Source of the DNA: Pseudomonadota bacterium
GTDB lineage: Bacteria > Pseudomonadota > Alphaproteobacteria > Rhizobiales > Hyphomicrobiaceae
DNA length: 60,442 nt
NCBI GenBank assembly: GCA_023405815.1
Contig: JAEXXM010000031.1
Location: 1-60,442 of the forward strand
Direction: 5' to 3'
Under the pieces are notes generated by a model that saw only the letters and a list, made by a program, of their open reading frames with translations, did no database searches and had not been told where the DNA came from. Below, one piece after another: positions 25,547 to 34,517 of this stretch (positions are counted from its first letter, which is position 1; every line of letters starts with the position of its first letter). A program made the translations under genes and the position numbers.

Positions 25547-25748
25547 GCCTGACTGGACGAATGCTAACCTGTTCTGGATCGTCAAGAGTGGCATCAAGAT
25601 GACGGGCATGCCATCATTTGGCCCGACACACGACGAGCAGACGCTTTGGAATATCGTCGCCTTCGTGCGCCAGCTTCCGAACATGACCGCTGAACAGTAT
25701 CGGGCTCTCGAGGACGAGAGTGACTCCGCAGCAGAGCACGAGCACTGA
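25547..25748 (+). pseudogene. Cytochrome c carboxy-terminal fragment cut by IS66
   Basis: Immediately after the IS66 end the plus strand reads NANLFWIVKSGIKMTGMPSF and LWNIVAFVRQLPNMTAEQY to a stop at 25748. This is the end of a cytochrome c like that at 59736-60442 (LFWVTKNGIRFTGMP, DLVAFMR). The heme-binding part is lost, so it is a remnant. Confidence 0.75.
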
Positions 25749-26119
25749 AGAAAGTTATGAGAGCAATGAGCAGGTGTCCGGCCTGCCGTCGGATTGTTGG
25801 ATATCATTAAGCAGTTGCGCCAGCCACGTTACAAGCGGTTACTAAATAAATCCTGATGGATCCGAAATTCAGCGTGCCCTGATGCGAAATACTTCGAGCG
25901 GGCAGAAGCGCCCTCGAAGGCATAGTCGTCGGGCCGATAAGCGAGAGTGAAGGCAACATTCGTGTGCCGATGATCGTAGTGCTAGCGGGCGCGGCCAACG
26001 TTCCCCAGCGCGGGCGATCGTCACGGCCCCAATTGGACACGGTCATGACCAATAGACTGCCGGAGGGGGACTATAGGCTGTGCGGGCCCTGCTAAATGGA
26101 AATGCTTGAGAGAACCGTC
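25749..26119. other. Region with no gene; holds operator copy d
   Basis: No credible gene. A short minus frame (25807-26052) has weak composition. GTAAC operator copy d lies at 25828-25847, facing away from the pump operon; it may have lost its gene through the IS66 rearrangement. Confidence 0.5.
25828..25847 (-). promoter_or_regulatory. GTAAC direct-repeat operator, copy d
   Basis: Minus strand ATTTAGTAACCGCTTGTAAC, one mismatch from consensus. No gene lies downstream in its direction except the cut cytochrome and IS66 on the other strand. Confidence 0.55.
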
Positions 26120-27907
26120 ATGCAGACGCATCTAACGCCGAAGGCGTTGCTATCGGCGCTCGTTCTTGCCTTGGCTTCTCCCGCGCTCGCGCACGAAGGG
26201 CACGATCACGGCCCGCCGGCTGTCGAATTGCCGACATCCAACCAGCCTCGCGCCACTGTAGCGAGTGAGGATTACGAGATCGTCGCGGTTCTCAAGGGCG
26301 AGGAGCTGTTCATTTACGTAGACCGGTTCGCTGACAATAGCCCCGTGACCGAAGCTCGCCTCACTGTCACTTTCGGCCCTACGGATATCCAGACCAAATT
26401 GATGCCGGACGGTGTCTTCAAGCTCGAGAGCAAAGGACTACGGCGGCCGGGAAAGCACGAACTCATTTTCGCGGTTGAAGAAGGCTCAAAGAGTGACCTT
26501 CTGATTACAAGTCTCGAAGTTCCCGAGCTGGCATTCGAATTGGTACCACAGTCCAACTCGGCCCGGGTCCTGACATCGTATCTTGAGGCGGCAATTTCTA
26601 CGATGAGGTATTGGGTGACCTCACCGCAAATCGGCGTTACCGGCGGCGGTATTCTTGGCGTCCTTCTCTTGGCGCTGCTCATACGACGTCGAAGGAAAGC
26701 CAGAGCGCCGACGGCTGTCGTTCCCGAGGTGGATAAGGCTGATACCGATGCGGCCAAGACCGGGGTGTCGAAGCTTCGACCAAGAGCGGCGGGACCCGCC
26801 GCGGCTGCAGTAATTCTGCTGCTCTTAGTCTCGCCGGCGACAAGGGCCATCGCCCACGGAGACGAGGACCATGGCGATGCCAAACAATCCATTGCATTTG
26901 CCGGCGATGCCCCACGGCGATTGCCGGACGCAAGCGTCTACCTACCGAAGCCCTCGCAGCGACTGCTCGAAGTGAGAACCATCCAGGCCAGGGAGACGAC
27001 GACACAGCCAAGCGTCTCGTTCGTGGGCCGCATCATCGCCAATCCCGACCGCTTCGCCGTTGTGCAAAGCACGCTTGGTGGGCGCTTCACGGCGCCCGCT
27101 TCCGGTCTTCCGAAGCTCGGACAAGCCGTCAGGGCAGGCGAAGTTTTGGGCTATGTGGCACCCTACATCGCTACGATTGACCGGTCGGACGCGGCGCAGA
27201 CGGCGGGCAATCTCGAGCAAGAGATTGCACTGGCGGAAAACCGCCTAGCGCGCGCCAAGCGCCTACTCGCGGTCAATGCCGGCACAAGAGTTCAGGTGGA
27301 GGAAATCGAGATCCAACTCAAGGGCCTTGAGAAGCGCCGAGCCGATCTGCGGGCGAATCAGACCACCCCCGAGCCGCTCGTTGCGCCCATCGAGGGCGTG
27401 ATCGCCGCCACCAAGGTTGTGGCCGGGCAGGTTGTGGAGGCGAAGGACGTCCTCTACGAGATCATCGATCCGTCGAGCCTGTGGGTCGAGGCGTTCGCTT
27501 TCGACCAGTCTGCGCCTCAAGAACTCTCCGCGGCATCGGCAACGGCGCACAACTCCGCTCCTTTCAAGCTGAAGTTCATCGGCCGGAGTCGTGCACTGCG
27601 ACAGCAGTCTGCCGTGCTGCATTTCGCCATCGAGAACCCGCCCACCTCCCTCAACGTCGGAATGCCCGTCACAGTGCTGGTTCGGGAAGGCGCTGCGATC
27701 AAAGGCATCGTCCTTCCGAAAGCTGCCGTCGTCCGTGCCGGGAATGGAGAGAATGTTGTGTGGCAGCACAGGGAGCCGGAGCGCTTCATTGCCGCGCCGG
27801 TCAAGGTTTCAAGCTTCGACGGCGAGCGCGTGCTGGTTAAGGGTGACCTCAAGGCTGGCGAACGCATCGTGGTTGAGGGCGCCGAGCTCATCAACCAGGT
27901 GCGGTAG
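26120..27907 (+). CDS. HME-RND periplasmic adaptor with an extra N-terminal module
   Basis: About 595 residues. Residues 1-20 are a signal peptide; a His-rich start (HEGHDHG) and a beta-rich domain follow, then a membrane helix near residues 172-195 (VTGGGILGVLLLALL) with a basic stop. A second hydrophobic, signal-like stretch (AAAVILLLLVSPATRAIA) near residues 225-245 precedes HGDEDHGD and then a standard CusB/CzcB adaptor (barrel-sandwich, hairpin of about 60 residues, beta-barrel). It looks like a fusion of a secreted membrane protein and an adaptor with its own export signal. The pump gene follows 11 bases later. Confidence 0.85.
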   Translation: MQTHLTPKALLSALVLALASPALAHEGHDHGPPAVELPTSNQPRATVASEDYEIVAVLKGEELFIYVDRFADNSPVTEARLTVTFGPTDIQTKLMPDGVFKLESKGLRRPGKHELIFAVEEGSKSDLLITSLEVPELAFELVPQSNSARVLTSYLEAAISTMRYWVTSPQIGVTGGGILGVLLLALLIRRRRKARAPTAVVPEVDKADTDAAKTGVSKLRPRAAGPAAAAVILLLLVSPATRAIAHGDEDHGDAKQSIAFAGDAPRRLPDASVYLPKPSQRLLEVRTIQARETTTQPSVSFVGRIIANPDRFAVVQSTLGGRFTAPASGLPKLGQAVRAGEVLGYVAPYIATIDRSDAAQTAGNLEQEIALAENRLARAKRLLAVNAGTRVQVEEIEIQLKGLEKRRADLRANQTTPEPLVAPIEGVIAATKVVAGQVVEAKDVLYEIIDPSSLWVEAFAFDQSAPQELSAASATAHNSAPFKLKFIGRSRALRQQSAVLHFAIENPPTSLNVGMPVTVLVREGAAIKGIVLPKAAVVRAGNGENVVWQHREPERFIAAPVKVSSFDGERVLVKGDLKAGERIVVEGAELINQVR

Positions 27908-27918
27908 GGAACGCCCCG

Positions 27919-30900
27919 ATGTTCAACTTCCTGGTCAGAAACAGCCTTAAGAACCGGCTGTTCGTTCTCGCTGCCGCGCTCCTGCTGATTGGCTATGGCA
28001 GCCTCGCTCTGCCGCATCTTCCGGTGGATGTGTTCCCCGACCTCAACAAACCACTCGTTACGCTCATGACCGAGGCCGAGGGGCTGGCACCGCAAGAGGT
28101 CGAGCAGCTTGTCACTTACCCGATAGAAACGACGATGAACGGCATGCCTGGCGTCACTCGCGTCCGGTCAGTATCTGGCGTCGGCCTGTCGATTGTGTTC
28201 GTCGAGTTCGATTGGGGCACCGACATCTATCGCAACCGCCAGCAAGTGGCAGAGCGGCTCGCTCTGATCCAGAGCCAGCTTCCGCAGGGCGTACTCCCAC
28301 AGATGGGGCCCATCTCGTCCATCATGGGCGAGATCATGCTCGTTGCCGTCTCGAGCGACGGCCCGAGCCCGATGGACGTGCGCGAGATCGCTGACTTTGT
28401 GATCCGGCCGCAGCTCCTGGCGATCCCAGGTGTCAGCCAAGTGATCCCGATCGGGGGCGAGGTGCGACAGTATCGGGTGACACCCAACCTCGTCGCGATG
28501 CAGGCACTGGAGATCACCGCCGATACGATCGAGACCGTAATCAAGCGGTTCGGCTCCAATACCGGTGGCGGCTTCGTCGATCAGCACAGTCGCGAGTACC
28601 TCATCCGCAATGTTGGCTTGACCAACCGCCTCGAGGATCTCCGCAACGTGGTCGTCGCCTCCCGCGACGGACAGCCGATACTGTTGCGCCAAGTTGCCGA
28701 CGTGGATTTCGCTCCCCGCGTGAAGCGCGGAGACGCCGGCTTCATGGGCGCGCCCGCCGTTGTCATTTCGGTGCAGAAGCAGCCGGGCGCCGACACCATC
28801 AAGCTGACCGAGACAATCGAGACAACCCTCACCGAGCTACAGAAGACACTCCCCGAAAGAATCACTGCGACCAACATTCAGTTTCGGCAAGCGACCTTCA
28901 TTGAGACCTCGATCGGCAATGTCGAAAAAGTCCTGGTCGAAGCCGCCGCCATCGTGGCGATTATCCTCATCGTCTTTCTCATGAACTGGCGGGCGACCCT
29001 CATCTCGCTAACGGCTATTCCGATCTCGATTCTGGTCACGGTGGTTGTGTTTCAGGCTTTCGGCCTCACGATCAACACCATGACGCTTGGCGGTCTTGCC
29101 ATTGCCATGGGTGAGCTTGTCGACGACGCGGTCGTTGACGTCGAAAACGTCTTGCGGCGACTGAAAGAGAACTGCGCGGCATTACACCCTCAACCGGTAC
29201 TCGACGTTATCGCCCGTGCCTCTCAGGAGGTCCGCTCCGGCATCGTGTATGCCACCATCATCATCGTGCTGGTGTTCGTGCCACTGTTTGCGCTGTCCGG
29301 CATTGAAGGTCGGCTCTTTTCGCCCCTCGGCGTCGCCTACATCGTCTCGATCCTGGGCAGCCTTGTCACCTCGATCACGGTCACACCCGTGCTGTCCTAC
29401 TATCTGCTCGCCAAGACAAGACACGCGGACGAGAAGGATAGCCTCGTGGTGGGCATCCTCAAGGCCGGAAACCGCAAAGCGCTCGGGTTTTTCTTCAACC
29501 ACCCGATGCCGCTCATCAGCGTGATCGTCGTTGCCGTGTTCGCCTCGGGCTACGCGGCGACCTTGCTGCCACGTTCCTTCCTGCCGCCGTTCAATGAAGG
29601 CACGTTGACGATCAGCACACTCTTCAACCCCGGAATTTCACTGGCTGAATCGAATCGGCTGGGTCTCATCGCTGAGCGCCTGATCCGCGAAGTGCCCGAA
29701 GTTGTATCTGTGGGCCGCCGCACGGGTCGCGCCGAATTGGACGAGCATGCCGAAGGCGTACATTCGAGCGAGATTGACGTGGACTTGAAACGGTCGGAGC
29801 GACCGAAGGAGGCTGTGATGGCCGACATCCGGTCACGGCTATCCTCCCTGCCGATGGCGGTCAACATCGGGCAGCCGATCTCGCACCGCTTGGACCATCT
29901 GTTGTCGGGCGTGCGTGCCGAAATTGCGCTCAAGATTTACGGTGAGGATCTCGACACCCTGCGCACACTGGCCGAGACGTTGCGCGAAAAGCTCTCGCGC
30001 ATCGACGGGCTCGTCGATCTGCAGATCGAGAAACAGGTGCGCATTCCCCAGCTTCGGGTTGCGGTCAATTACGAGAGGATCGCGCTTTACGGCATCACGC
30101 CGTCGGCGGTCACCGAGGCTCTCGAGGGTCTTTCCAATGGACGGGTGGTTTCGCAAATTTTGCAGGGTAACCGGCGCTTCGATGTGGTGCTCCGACTGCA
30201 GGATGCGGACCGCTCAACACAAGGGCTGAGCAAGCTCCTACTTCCCACGCCCAACGGCTACATCCCCCTCGGTCTCGTCGCCACCGTCACCGAGGACGAT
30301 GGGCCCAATCAGATTCTGCGGGAAAACGGGCAGAGGCGCATCGTGGTGCTCGCCAATGGCAACGGCGAGCGGGATTTGGCGAAGATCATCGCAGACACGC
30401 GCGGCGCCATTGCCACCACTCAGCTTCCGAGCGGCTACCGCACGAGCCTCGAGGGAACCTTCCAGGCGCAAGAGGAAGCGGCCTTGTTGATCGGACTCCT
30501 TTCGCTCATGTCGCTCGGGCTCATCTTTGTCGTGCTCTATACGCGCTACCAGTCGGTGATTCTGGCATTGATCATCATGGGCAACGTGCCGCTGGCGCTG
30601 ATCGGCAGCATCATTGCGCTTTGGCTCGCCGGGCAACCCTTGTTGGTGGCAAGCATGATCGGTTTCATCACGCTCACGGGCATCAGCGCCCGCAACGGCA
30701 TCCTGAAAATCAGTCACTACATCAATTTGGCGCTCTACGAGGGAGAGACCTTCGGGCGCGCGCACGTCATCCGCGGCAGCTTGGAGCGGCTGACGCCTGT
30801 GCTCATGACGGCACTTGCCGCGGGACTCGCCTTGATCCCGCTCTTGTTCGGTGCGGGGGAGGCAGGCCGCGAGATCCTGCACCCCGTTGCGGTCACCATT

Positions 30901-31035
30901 TTCGGTGGGCTCATCAGCTCCACGCTCCTCGACACCTTTCTCACTCCGGTCATGTTCCTCAAGTTCGGGCGAAAGCCGCTCGAACGGCTCATGGCCGGGA
31001 GAGAAACAGCTCTCGCGCCGGCTGAAGCCTTTTAA
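27919..31035 (+). CDS. HME-RND efflux pump, non-copper subtype (CzcA/CusA-like)
   Basis: A 1038-residue heavy-metal RND transporter with the usual order: first helix, porter loops (LPVDVFPDLNKP), helix 4 with acidic proton-relay residues (AMGELVDDAVVDVEN), second loop, and final helices. The three CusA methionines are absent: the equivalent stretches read TISTLFNPG, EIDVDLK and RLDHLLSGV, where His replaces the third Met. So substrate is likely different from the 14993-18160 pump, perhaps a divalent cation. It follows its adaptor and precedes a small His-rich protein. Confidence 0.9.
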   Translation: MFNFLVRNSLKNRLFVLAAALLLIGYGSLALPHLPVDVFPDLNKPLVTLMTEAEGLAPQEVEQLVTYPIETTMNGMPGVTRVRSVSGVGLSIVFVEFDWGTDIYRNRQQVAERLALIQSQLPQGVLPQMGPISSIMGEIMLVAVSSDGPSPMDVREIADFVIRPQLLAIPGVSQVIPIGGEVRQYRVTPNLVAMQALEITADTIETVIKRFGSNTGGGFVDQHSREYLIRNVGLTNRLEDLRNVVVASRDGQPILLRQVADVDFAPRVKRGDAGFMGAPAVVISVQKQPGADTIKLTETIETTLTELQKTLPERITATNIQFRQATFIETSIGNVEKVLVEAAAIVAIILIVFLMNWRATLISLTAIPISILVTVVVFQAFGLTINTMTLGGLAIAMGELVDDAVVDVENVLRRLKENCAALHPQPVLDVIARASQEVRSGIVYATIIIVLVFVPLFALSGIEGRLFSPLGVAYIVSILGSLVTSITVTPVLSYYLLAKTRHADEKDSLVVGILKAGNRKALGFFFNHPMPLISVIVVAVFASGYAATLLPRSFLPPFNEGTLTISTLFNPGISLAESNRLGLIAERLIREVPEVVSVGRRTGRAELDEHAEGVHSSEIDVDLKRSERPKEAVMADIRSRLSSLPMAVNIGQPISHRLDHLLSGVRAEIALKIYGEDLDTLRTLAETLREKLSRIDGLVDLQIEKQVRIPQLRVAVNYERIALYGITPSAVTEALEGLSNGRVVSQILQGNRRFDVVLRLQDADRSTQGLSKLLLPTPNGYIPLGLVATVTEDDGPNQILRENGQRRIVVLANGNGERDLAKIIADTRGAIATTQLPSGYRTSLEGTFQAQEEAALLIGLLSLMSLGLIFVVLYTRYQSVILALIIMGNVPLALIGSIIALWLAGQPLLVASMIGFITLTGISARNGILKISHYINLALYEGETFGRAHVIRGSLERLTPVLMTALAAGLALIPLLFGAGEAGREILHPVAVTIFGGLISSTLLDTFLTPVMFLKFGRKPLERLMAGRETALAPAEAF

Positions 31036-31055
31036 CTCTGGATACGGAGAACACC

Positions 31056-31433
31056 ATGCGTGTGAAGCATCTCATTCTCGCCGCCGTACTATTCGCCGGC
31101 CCCGGAAATTCCTTCGCCCATGAGGAGGCGAACGGCCCCAACGGCGGCCAGATCGCCGATGTGCAGGGCCACCATGTCGAGTTCACTGTCAAGGACAAAG
31201 AGATCGTCCTCTTTCTGACCGATGAAGACAGCAAGCCCATCGCCTCCAAGGGTGCGTCGGGCCGCGTGATCATTCAAGCCGGCGGCAAGCAGGTGACGGC
31301 GGCCTTGGCGCCGATCGATCCGAACGTGATGACCGCCAAGCTCGACGCTCCACTTGCCGCAGGAGCGAAAGTCGTCGTGTCGGCGAAACTCGGTGACGGT
31401 CACGACATCCAGGCACGCTTCGTCGCGAAGTGA
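31056..31433 (+). CDS. Small periplasmic protein of the HME-RND operon (NGGQIAD family)
   Basis: A 125-residue protein, ATG at 31056 after GGATACGGAGAACACC. The signal peptide ends NSFA and the mature start is HEEANGPNGGQIADVQGHHV, followed by a compact beta-rich fold (LFLTDEDSKPIASKG and VMTAKLDAPLAAGAKVVV). Families with NGG and HHVEF motifs accompany Czc/Cus-like pumps and probably bind metal in the periplasm. It is transcribed with the two pump genes. A truncated copy lies at 33813-34001. Confidence 0.85.
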   Translation: MRVKHLILAAVLFAGPGNSFAHEEANGPNGGQIADVQGHHVEFTVKDKEIVLFLTDEDSKPIASKGASGRVIIQAGGKQVTAALAPIDPNVMTAKLDAPLAAGAKVVVSAKLGDGHDIQARFVAK

Positions 31434-31446
31434 GGAGAAACCCAAG

Positions 31447-31697
31447 ATGTCGTATTTTCAGAATTTGGCCATCCTGGCCTTGGTGCTTGCGACGCCCCTT
31501 AGCCTTGCGCGTGGGAGTGAAGAGCGAGGACATCACGGGCAAGATGAGAGTTCGGCGTATGGCATACCCGGCGACGTTAATAAGCCGTCGCGGATTGTCG
31601 AGGTATCCATGCGGGAAGGGGGATGGGAAGATGCTGTTTGTGCCCGACGTCGTGACCGTGGCGAAAGGAGAGCAGATTCACTTCCAGCTAAGGAACC
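31447..31697 (+). pseudogene. Cupredoxin, frame-shifted and truncated
   Basis: A start at 31447 with a good signal peptide (MSYFQNLAILALVLATPLS) continues with the cupredoxin-like YGIPGDVNKPSRIVEVSM, then loses the frame at a GGGGG run near 31618. One base fewer would restore KMLFVPDVVTVAKGEQIHFQL. After about 31697 the homology to 21343-21852 stops and the copper ligands are missing. So it is a remnant ending at a breakpoint just before 31775. Confidence 0.75.
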
Positions 31698-31774
31698 GAG
31701 CCGTCTTCTCGACTACATTTTTTGGTCGCTCGCTTGCGCGGTCACTTCGAATGCAGCAAAGGCGCATACGTCAA

Positions 31775-33043
31775 TCAAATTACCTGAAGCAATGCGTGGC
31801 CACCCACTCCGGCAGCGATCGTAGCGCCGAATATAAGGGTGCTCCAGCGAGCCAAGACGCCTCCGGCGAGACCGTAGACCAGCAATCCCTTCATGATCAC
31901 ATTGGCGCCAGCGGCAATGAGGATCGCTACACCCGCCGTCCCCTCTGACAGAGTCTGATCTGCGCTGAGCTTGCCGAGCGAAATCGTAATCGCATCGGCA
32001 TCGGCGAGACCCGATACGCCTGCCAATGCAAATATTCCCAACGATCCGAGCCGATCCTTGAGGATGCCCGCGAGCAATAGAGTACCCGCGAGCAGCGCGC
32101 CGACGATCATGGCGGGACCAAACTCGGCAGGATTGCGGAGTTCCTCGCTCAACGCCACCGGCGTAGCATTGCTGCGCCAGAGCCACCACCCCGCGCCAGC
32201 CGTCGTAAGTCCCATCAATCCCAACGGTACCCACATCGACAACAGCAGGGGAGCGTAAACGATCGCGAGCAGTATCATTACGCGGGCTAGCATCACACTG
32301 CACGCGAACGCGATCCCGGCTGCCAACACTTTCGATAGGAGAGCATCGCCCTTAGCCATGCGCGCTAAGGTCATCGTTGTGGCCGTCGACGACGCGAGAC
32401 CGCCGAAGAGCCCGACCAGCAGGATGCCTCGTTCCGGCCCAGCGAGCTTGACGGCAATATACCCGGCAAAGGATAGGCCTGAGATCAACACAACGGCCCA
32501 TCCGACTTGGTACGGATTGAATGCGCTGGACGGGCCGTATCCGACATTGGGCAAGAGGGGCAGAACGACGACGGCGATTAGAAGGAACTGGATTGCGGTC
32601 TGCAGCTCGCGGGCCTCGATCAGCTCGAGCCATCGGTGAAGAGCGGGCTTAAGGCTGAGCAGGAGCGTCGTGACGACTGCCACCGCCGCGGCGACCGCAG
32701 GATATCCTCGCACGGCAGCGGCACCCGATCCAAACACAACAAGACCCGCCACAATGGTGGTCAGGCCAATTCGGTGGTGAACCTGCACACATCGCCAATA
32801 TCCGAGTGCTAAGAAGCCGGCTGTGGCGAGAATGCCCGCAGCAAGCACCATCCCGCCCAATTCGGAGCCGAGAAAGCCGCAAATGCCCCCGAAAAGTCCG
32901 ATGAGGGCAAATGTTCGAATGCCCGCGATTCGTTCGCCCTCTTCGCGCGCGCGCTGGTGCCAGCCTCGCTCCAGGCCGACCAGTAGACCACCCGCCGATG
33001 CAATCGCGAGGCCTTGGAAAAGCTGGATCTGGTCGGTCGGCAT
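31775..33043 (-). CDS. MgtC/SapB-family membrane protein (DUF4010)
   Basis: A 422-residue protein with about 11-12 predicted helices. The N-terminus carries the MgtC-like signature LLVGLERGWHQRAREEG, GIRTFALIGL and later the DUF4010 region (GLFGGLASSTATTMTLARMA and GVSGLADADAIT). The family is linked to magnesium homeostasis or acid and phagosome survival, but transport has not been shown. The ATG at 33043 fits the family start; the frame to 33163 adds 40 unrelated residues. Direction is opposite to the pump operon, with only 77 bases between its stop and the truncated cupredoxin. Confidence 0.88.
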   Translation of the reverse strand: MPTDQIQLFQGLAIASAGGLLVGLERGWHQRAREEGERIAGIRTFALIGLFGGICGFLGSELGGMVLAAGILATAGFLALGYWRCVQVHHRIGLTTIVAGLVVFGSGAAAVRGYPAVAAAVAVVTTLLLSLKPALHRWLELIEARELQTAIQFLLIAVVVLPLLPNVGYGPSSAFNPYQVGWAVVLISGLSFAGYIAVKLAGPERGILLVGLFGGLASSTATTMTLARMAKGDALLSKVLAAGIAFACSVMLARVMILLAIVYAPLLLSMWVPLGLMGLTTAGAGWWLWRSNATPVALSEELRNPAEFGPAMIVGALLAGTLLLAGILKDRLGSLGIFALAGVSGLADADAITISLGKLSADQTLSEGTAGVAILIAAGANVIMKGLLVYGLAGGVLARWSTLIFGATIAAGVGGHALLQVI

Positions 33044-33097
33044 AACTTCCACCAAAAGAAATGCTCGACTACCCGCTCGCCGTTGAAGAGGAGGCCA

Positions 33098-33217
33098 GCT
33101 AAGCGAAGCGGGCTCAGAAAGGCTAAGGTCGCGGTCGCGCGCAAGCTGGCCGTCATTCTGCACTGCATGTGGGTCGACGGCACCGAGTTGTTTTCAAAGA
33201 AGGAGGCGGCAGCGTAG
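33098..33217 (+). pseudogene. IS110-type transposase, carboxy-terminal fragment
   Basis: About 40 codons end KVAVARKLAVILHCMWVDG then TELFSKKEAAA, the normal end of IS110-family transposases. No more of the gene is present upstream; the DUF4010 start region overlaps it on the other strand. The amino-terminal half of an IS110 gene lies at 40721-40908. Confidence 0.7.
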
Positions 33218-33503
33218 CGCGCAACGGGAGATCACACGTCTTCCTGCTCCTAAGCGGTAAACGATTTCCCTGCCGGACGAAGGCGGTAGCGAGTTCGTTC
33301 AATGCTTTGCGTGGGCCCGCAATGGCCACCGCGCTTTCGACATTGATCCGCCAGTGTCATCTTACGCCATCATGCGGGAGGGGTCCCCTAGCGCGGAGAG
33401 AACAGTGGGCCCGACAAGGATGATCGCAGAAAGCTTGACGCCTAGCCCCGAATTTAAAGAACAGCATCGACCCGACTAAGACCTTGAGGTCTGAAAACAA
33501 GAG

Positions 33504-33719
33504 TTAGTCCGCGCTTTGATATTTGAAGGATACTTTCACCTTGGTGCGATACGCCACGACCTTGCCGTTTTCAATCACGATATCCTGCTCGGCAACCTCG
33601 GCAACCCGCAGTTCTCGTAGATGCGTGCTCGCTTCCTCGATCACCGATTTGGCAGCCTGCTCCCACGACTCTGTACTGCAGCCAATCAATTCTATCACTT
33701 TATACATGCTGTTCGGCAT
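33504..33719 (-). CDS. Dodecin
   Basis: A 71-residue protein with GAAGGAGG before the ATG. It matches dodecin: YKVIELIGCSTESWEQAAKS, an EVAEQD segment, and NGKVVAYRTKVKVSFKY at the end. Dodecins form dodecamers that store flavin and protect against light and oxygen. Cytoplasmic, complete, normal length. A Cys replaces the usual Ser/Thr after IG. It stands alone between mobile-element remnants. Confidence 0.92.
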   Translation of the reverse strand: MPNSMYKVIELIGCSTESWEQAAKSVIEEASTHLRELRVAEVAEQDIVIENGKVVAYRTKVKVSFKYQSAD

Positions 33720-33812
33720 TGAAGCCTCCTTCGGTCTTTGTGTGAGCGCTAGCCCTAATCGCAGGGATCGTCATTTTCGGCATTGAGGCATATCAAGCGC
33801 AAAGCGGCAAAA

Positions 33813-34001
33813 TCAGGACGGAAACCTGGCGGCGAGGCCCGATGCGGAGTACGATTTCTTGTCCTTGACGGTGAACTCAACATGGTGGCCTTGCACATCG
33901 GCGATCTGGCCGCCGTTGGGGCCGTTCGCCTCCTCACGGGCGAAGGAATATCCAGGGCCTGCGAATAGTGCGGCGGCGAGAATAAGATGCCTCACACGCA
34001 T
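33813..34001 (-). pseudogene. Truncated copy of the NGGQIAD protein (31056-31433)
   Basis: The ATG at 34001 starts MRVRHLILAAALFAGPG, then REEANGPNGGQIADVQGHHV and VEFTVKDK, nearly identical to the first 50 residues of 31056-31433; even the leader CTCTGGATACGGAGAACACC is copied. Then the frame runs into unrelated residues (SYSASGLAARFPS). It ends at a breakpoint near 33850. Confidence 0.8.
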
Positions 34002-34081
34002 GGTGTTCTCCGTATCCAGAGTCAAACGGCCTCGGCCGCCGAGAGCGGCGCACACCTTGGCCGGCGGCATAGACAGCTCCG

Positions 34082-34201
34082 TCAAAGAGAGCGCCAGTAG
34101 GCGAGCCCGAGCAGGACGATCACGGCGACCGCGCAGCAGGCGATCACCCAAAGCCACGCCCTCAACCCCTCTTGGGTTTCATCGTCCGATTCATGCTGCA
34201 T
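34082..34201 (-). CDS. One-helix membrane miniprotein, LAYW family (copy 2)
   Basis: A 39-residue protein, paralog of 22896-23018: charged start (MQHESDDETQEGLRAW), helix with Cys-Cys (LWVIACCAVAVIVLLG) and end LAYWRSL. Intact, with GGGAGCG upstream. Conservation of W-L-W, Cys-Cys and LAYW against changes elsewhere suggests selection for a peptide product. In the other copy it neighbours the DUF2892 gene; here the neighbour is the DUF2892 remnant, so this pair duplicated together. Confidence 0.65.
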   Translation of the reverse strand: MQHESDDETQEGLRAWLWVIACCAVAVIVLLGLAYWRSL

Positions 34202-34224
34202 TGCCCGACACGCTCCCAGGCATA

Positions 34225-34440
34225 TTTTTTATCCGGCTGTGCTCTATCCAAGCCCATTATACAATGGGCAACAGGTCCGGATGCCAGTTGCTACAAAGTC
34301 CAACTCCTAATGCGATCAGTACGAAGCCAACCAATTTAACCACCCGCCGACGGAACCGGCATTGCTGCGGAAAGCCCGAAGCCAGCCACGCTGCAAGCAC
34401 GTTCACGGAGAGCATCTTCATTCGACTCTTCCCTCCAGGC
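34225..34440 (-). pseudogene. Degenerate DUF2892 gene
   Basis: In the frame matching 23032-23259 the strand reads ELDFVATGIRTCCPLYNGLG and STAG with several stop codons before and after. The overlapping intact frame of 54 residues (start about 34422, after CTGGAGGGAAG) is out of frame with the DUF2892 homology and is probably meaningless. Confidence 0.65.
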
Positions 34441-34517
34441 TCGATCGCCGCAGTCGCGCCACATGTGCCCGAGGTCGCGGCCGATCAGGGCTTCGACTTG
34501 TGCGCGCAGTGTATACG

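Noticed and set aside
34260..34422. 54-residue frame starting after CTGGAGGGAAG
   Set aside because: It is out of frame with the DUF2892 homology of the same DNA, so it is a by-product of decay.
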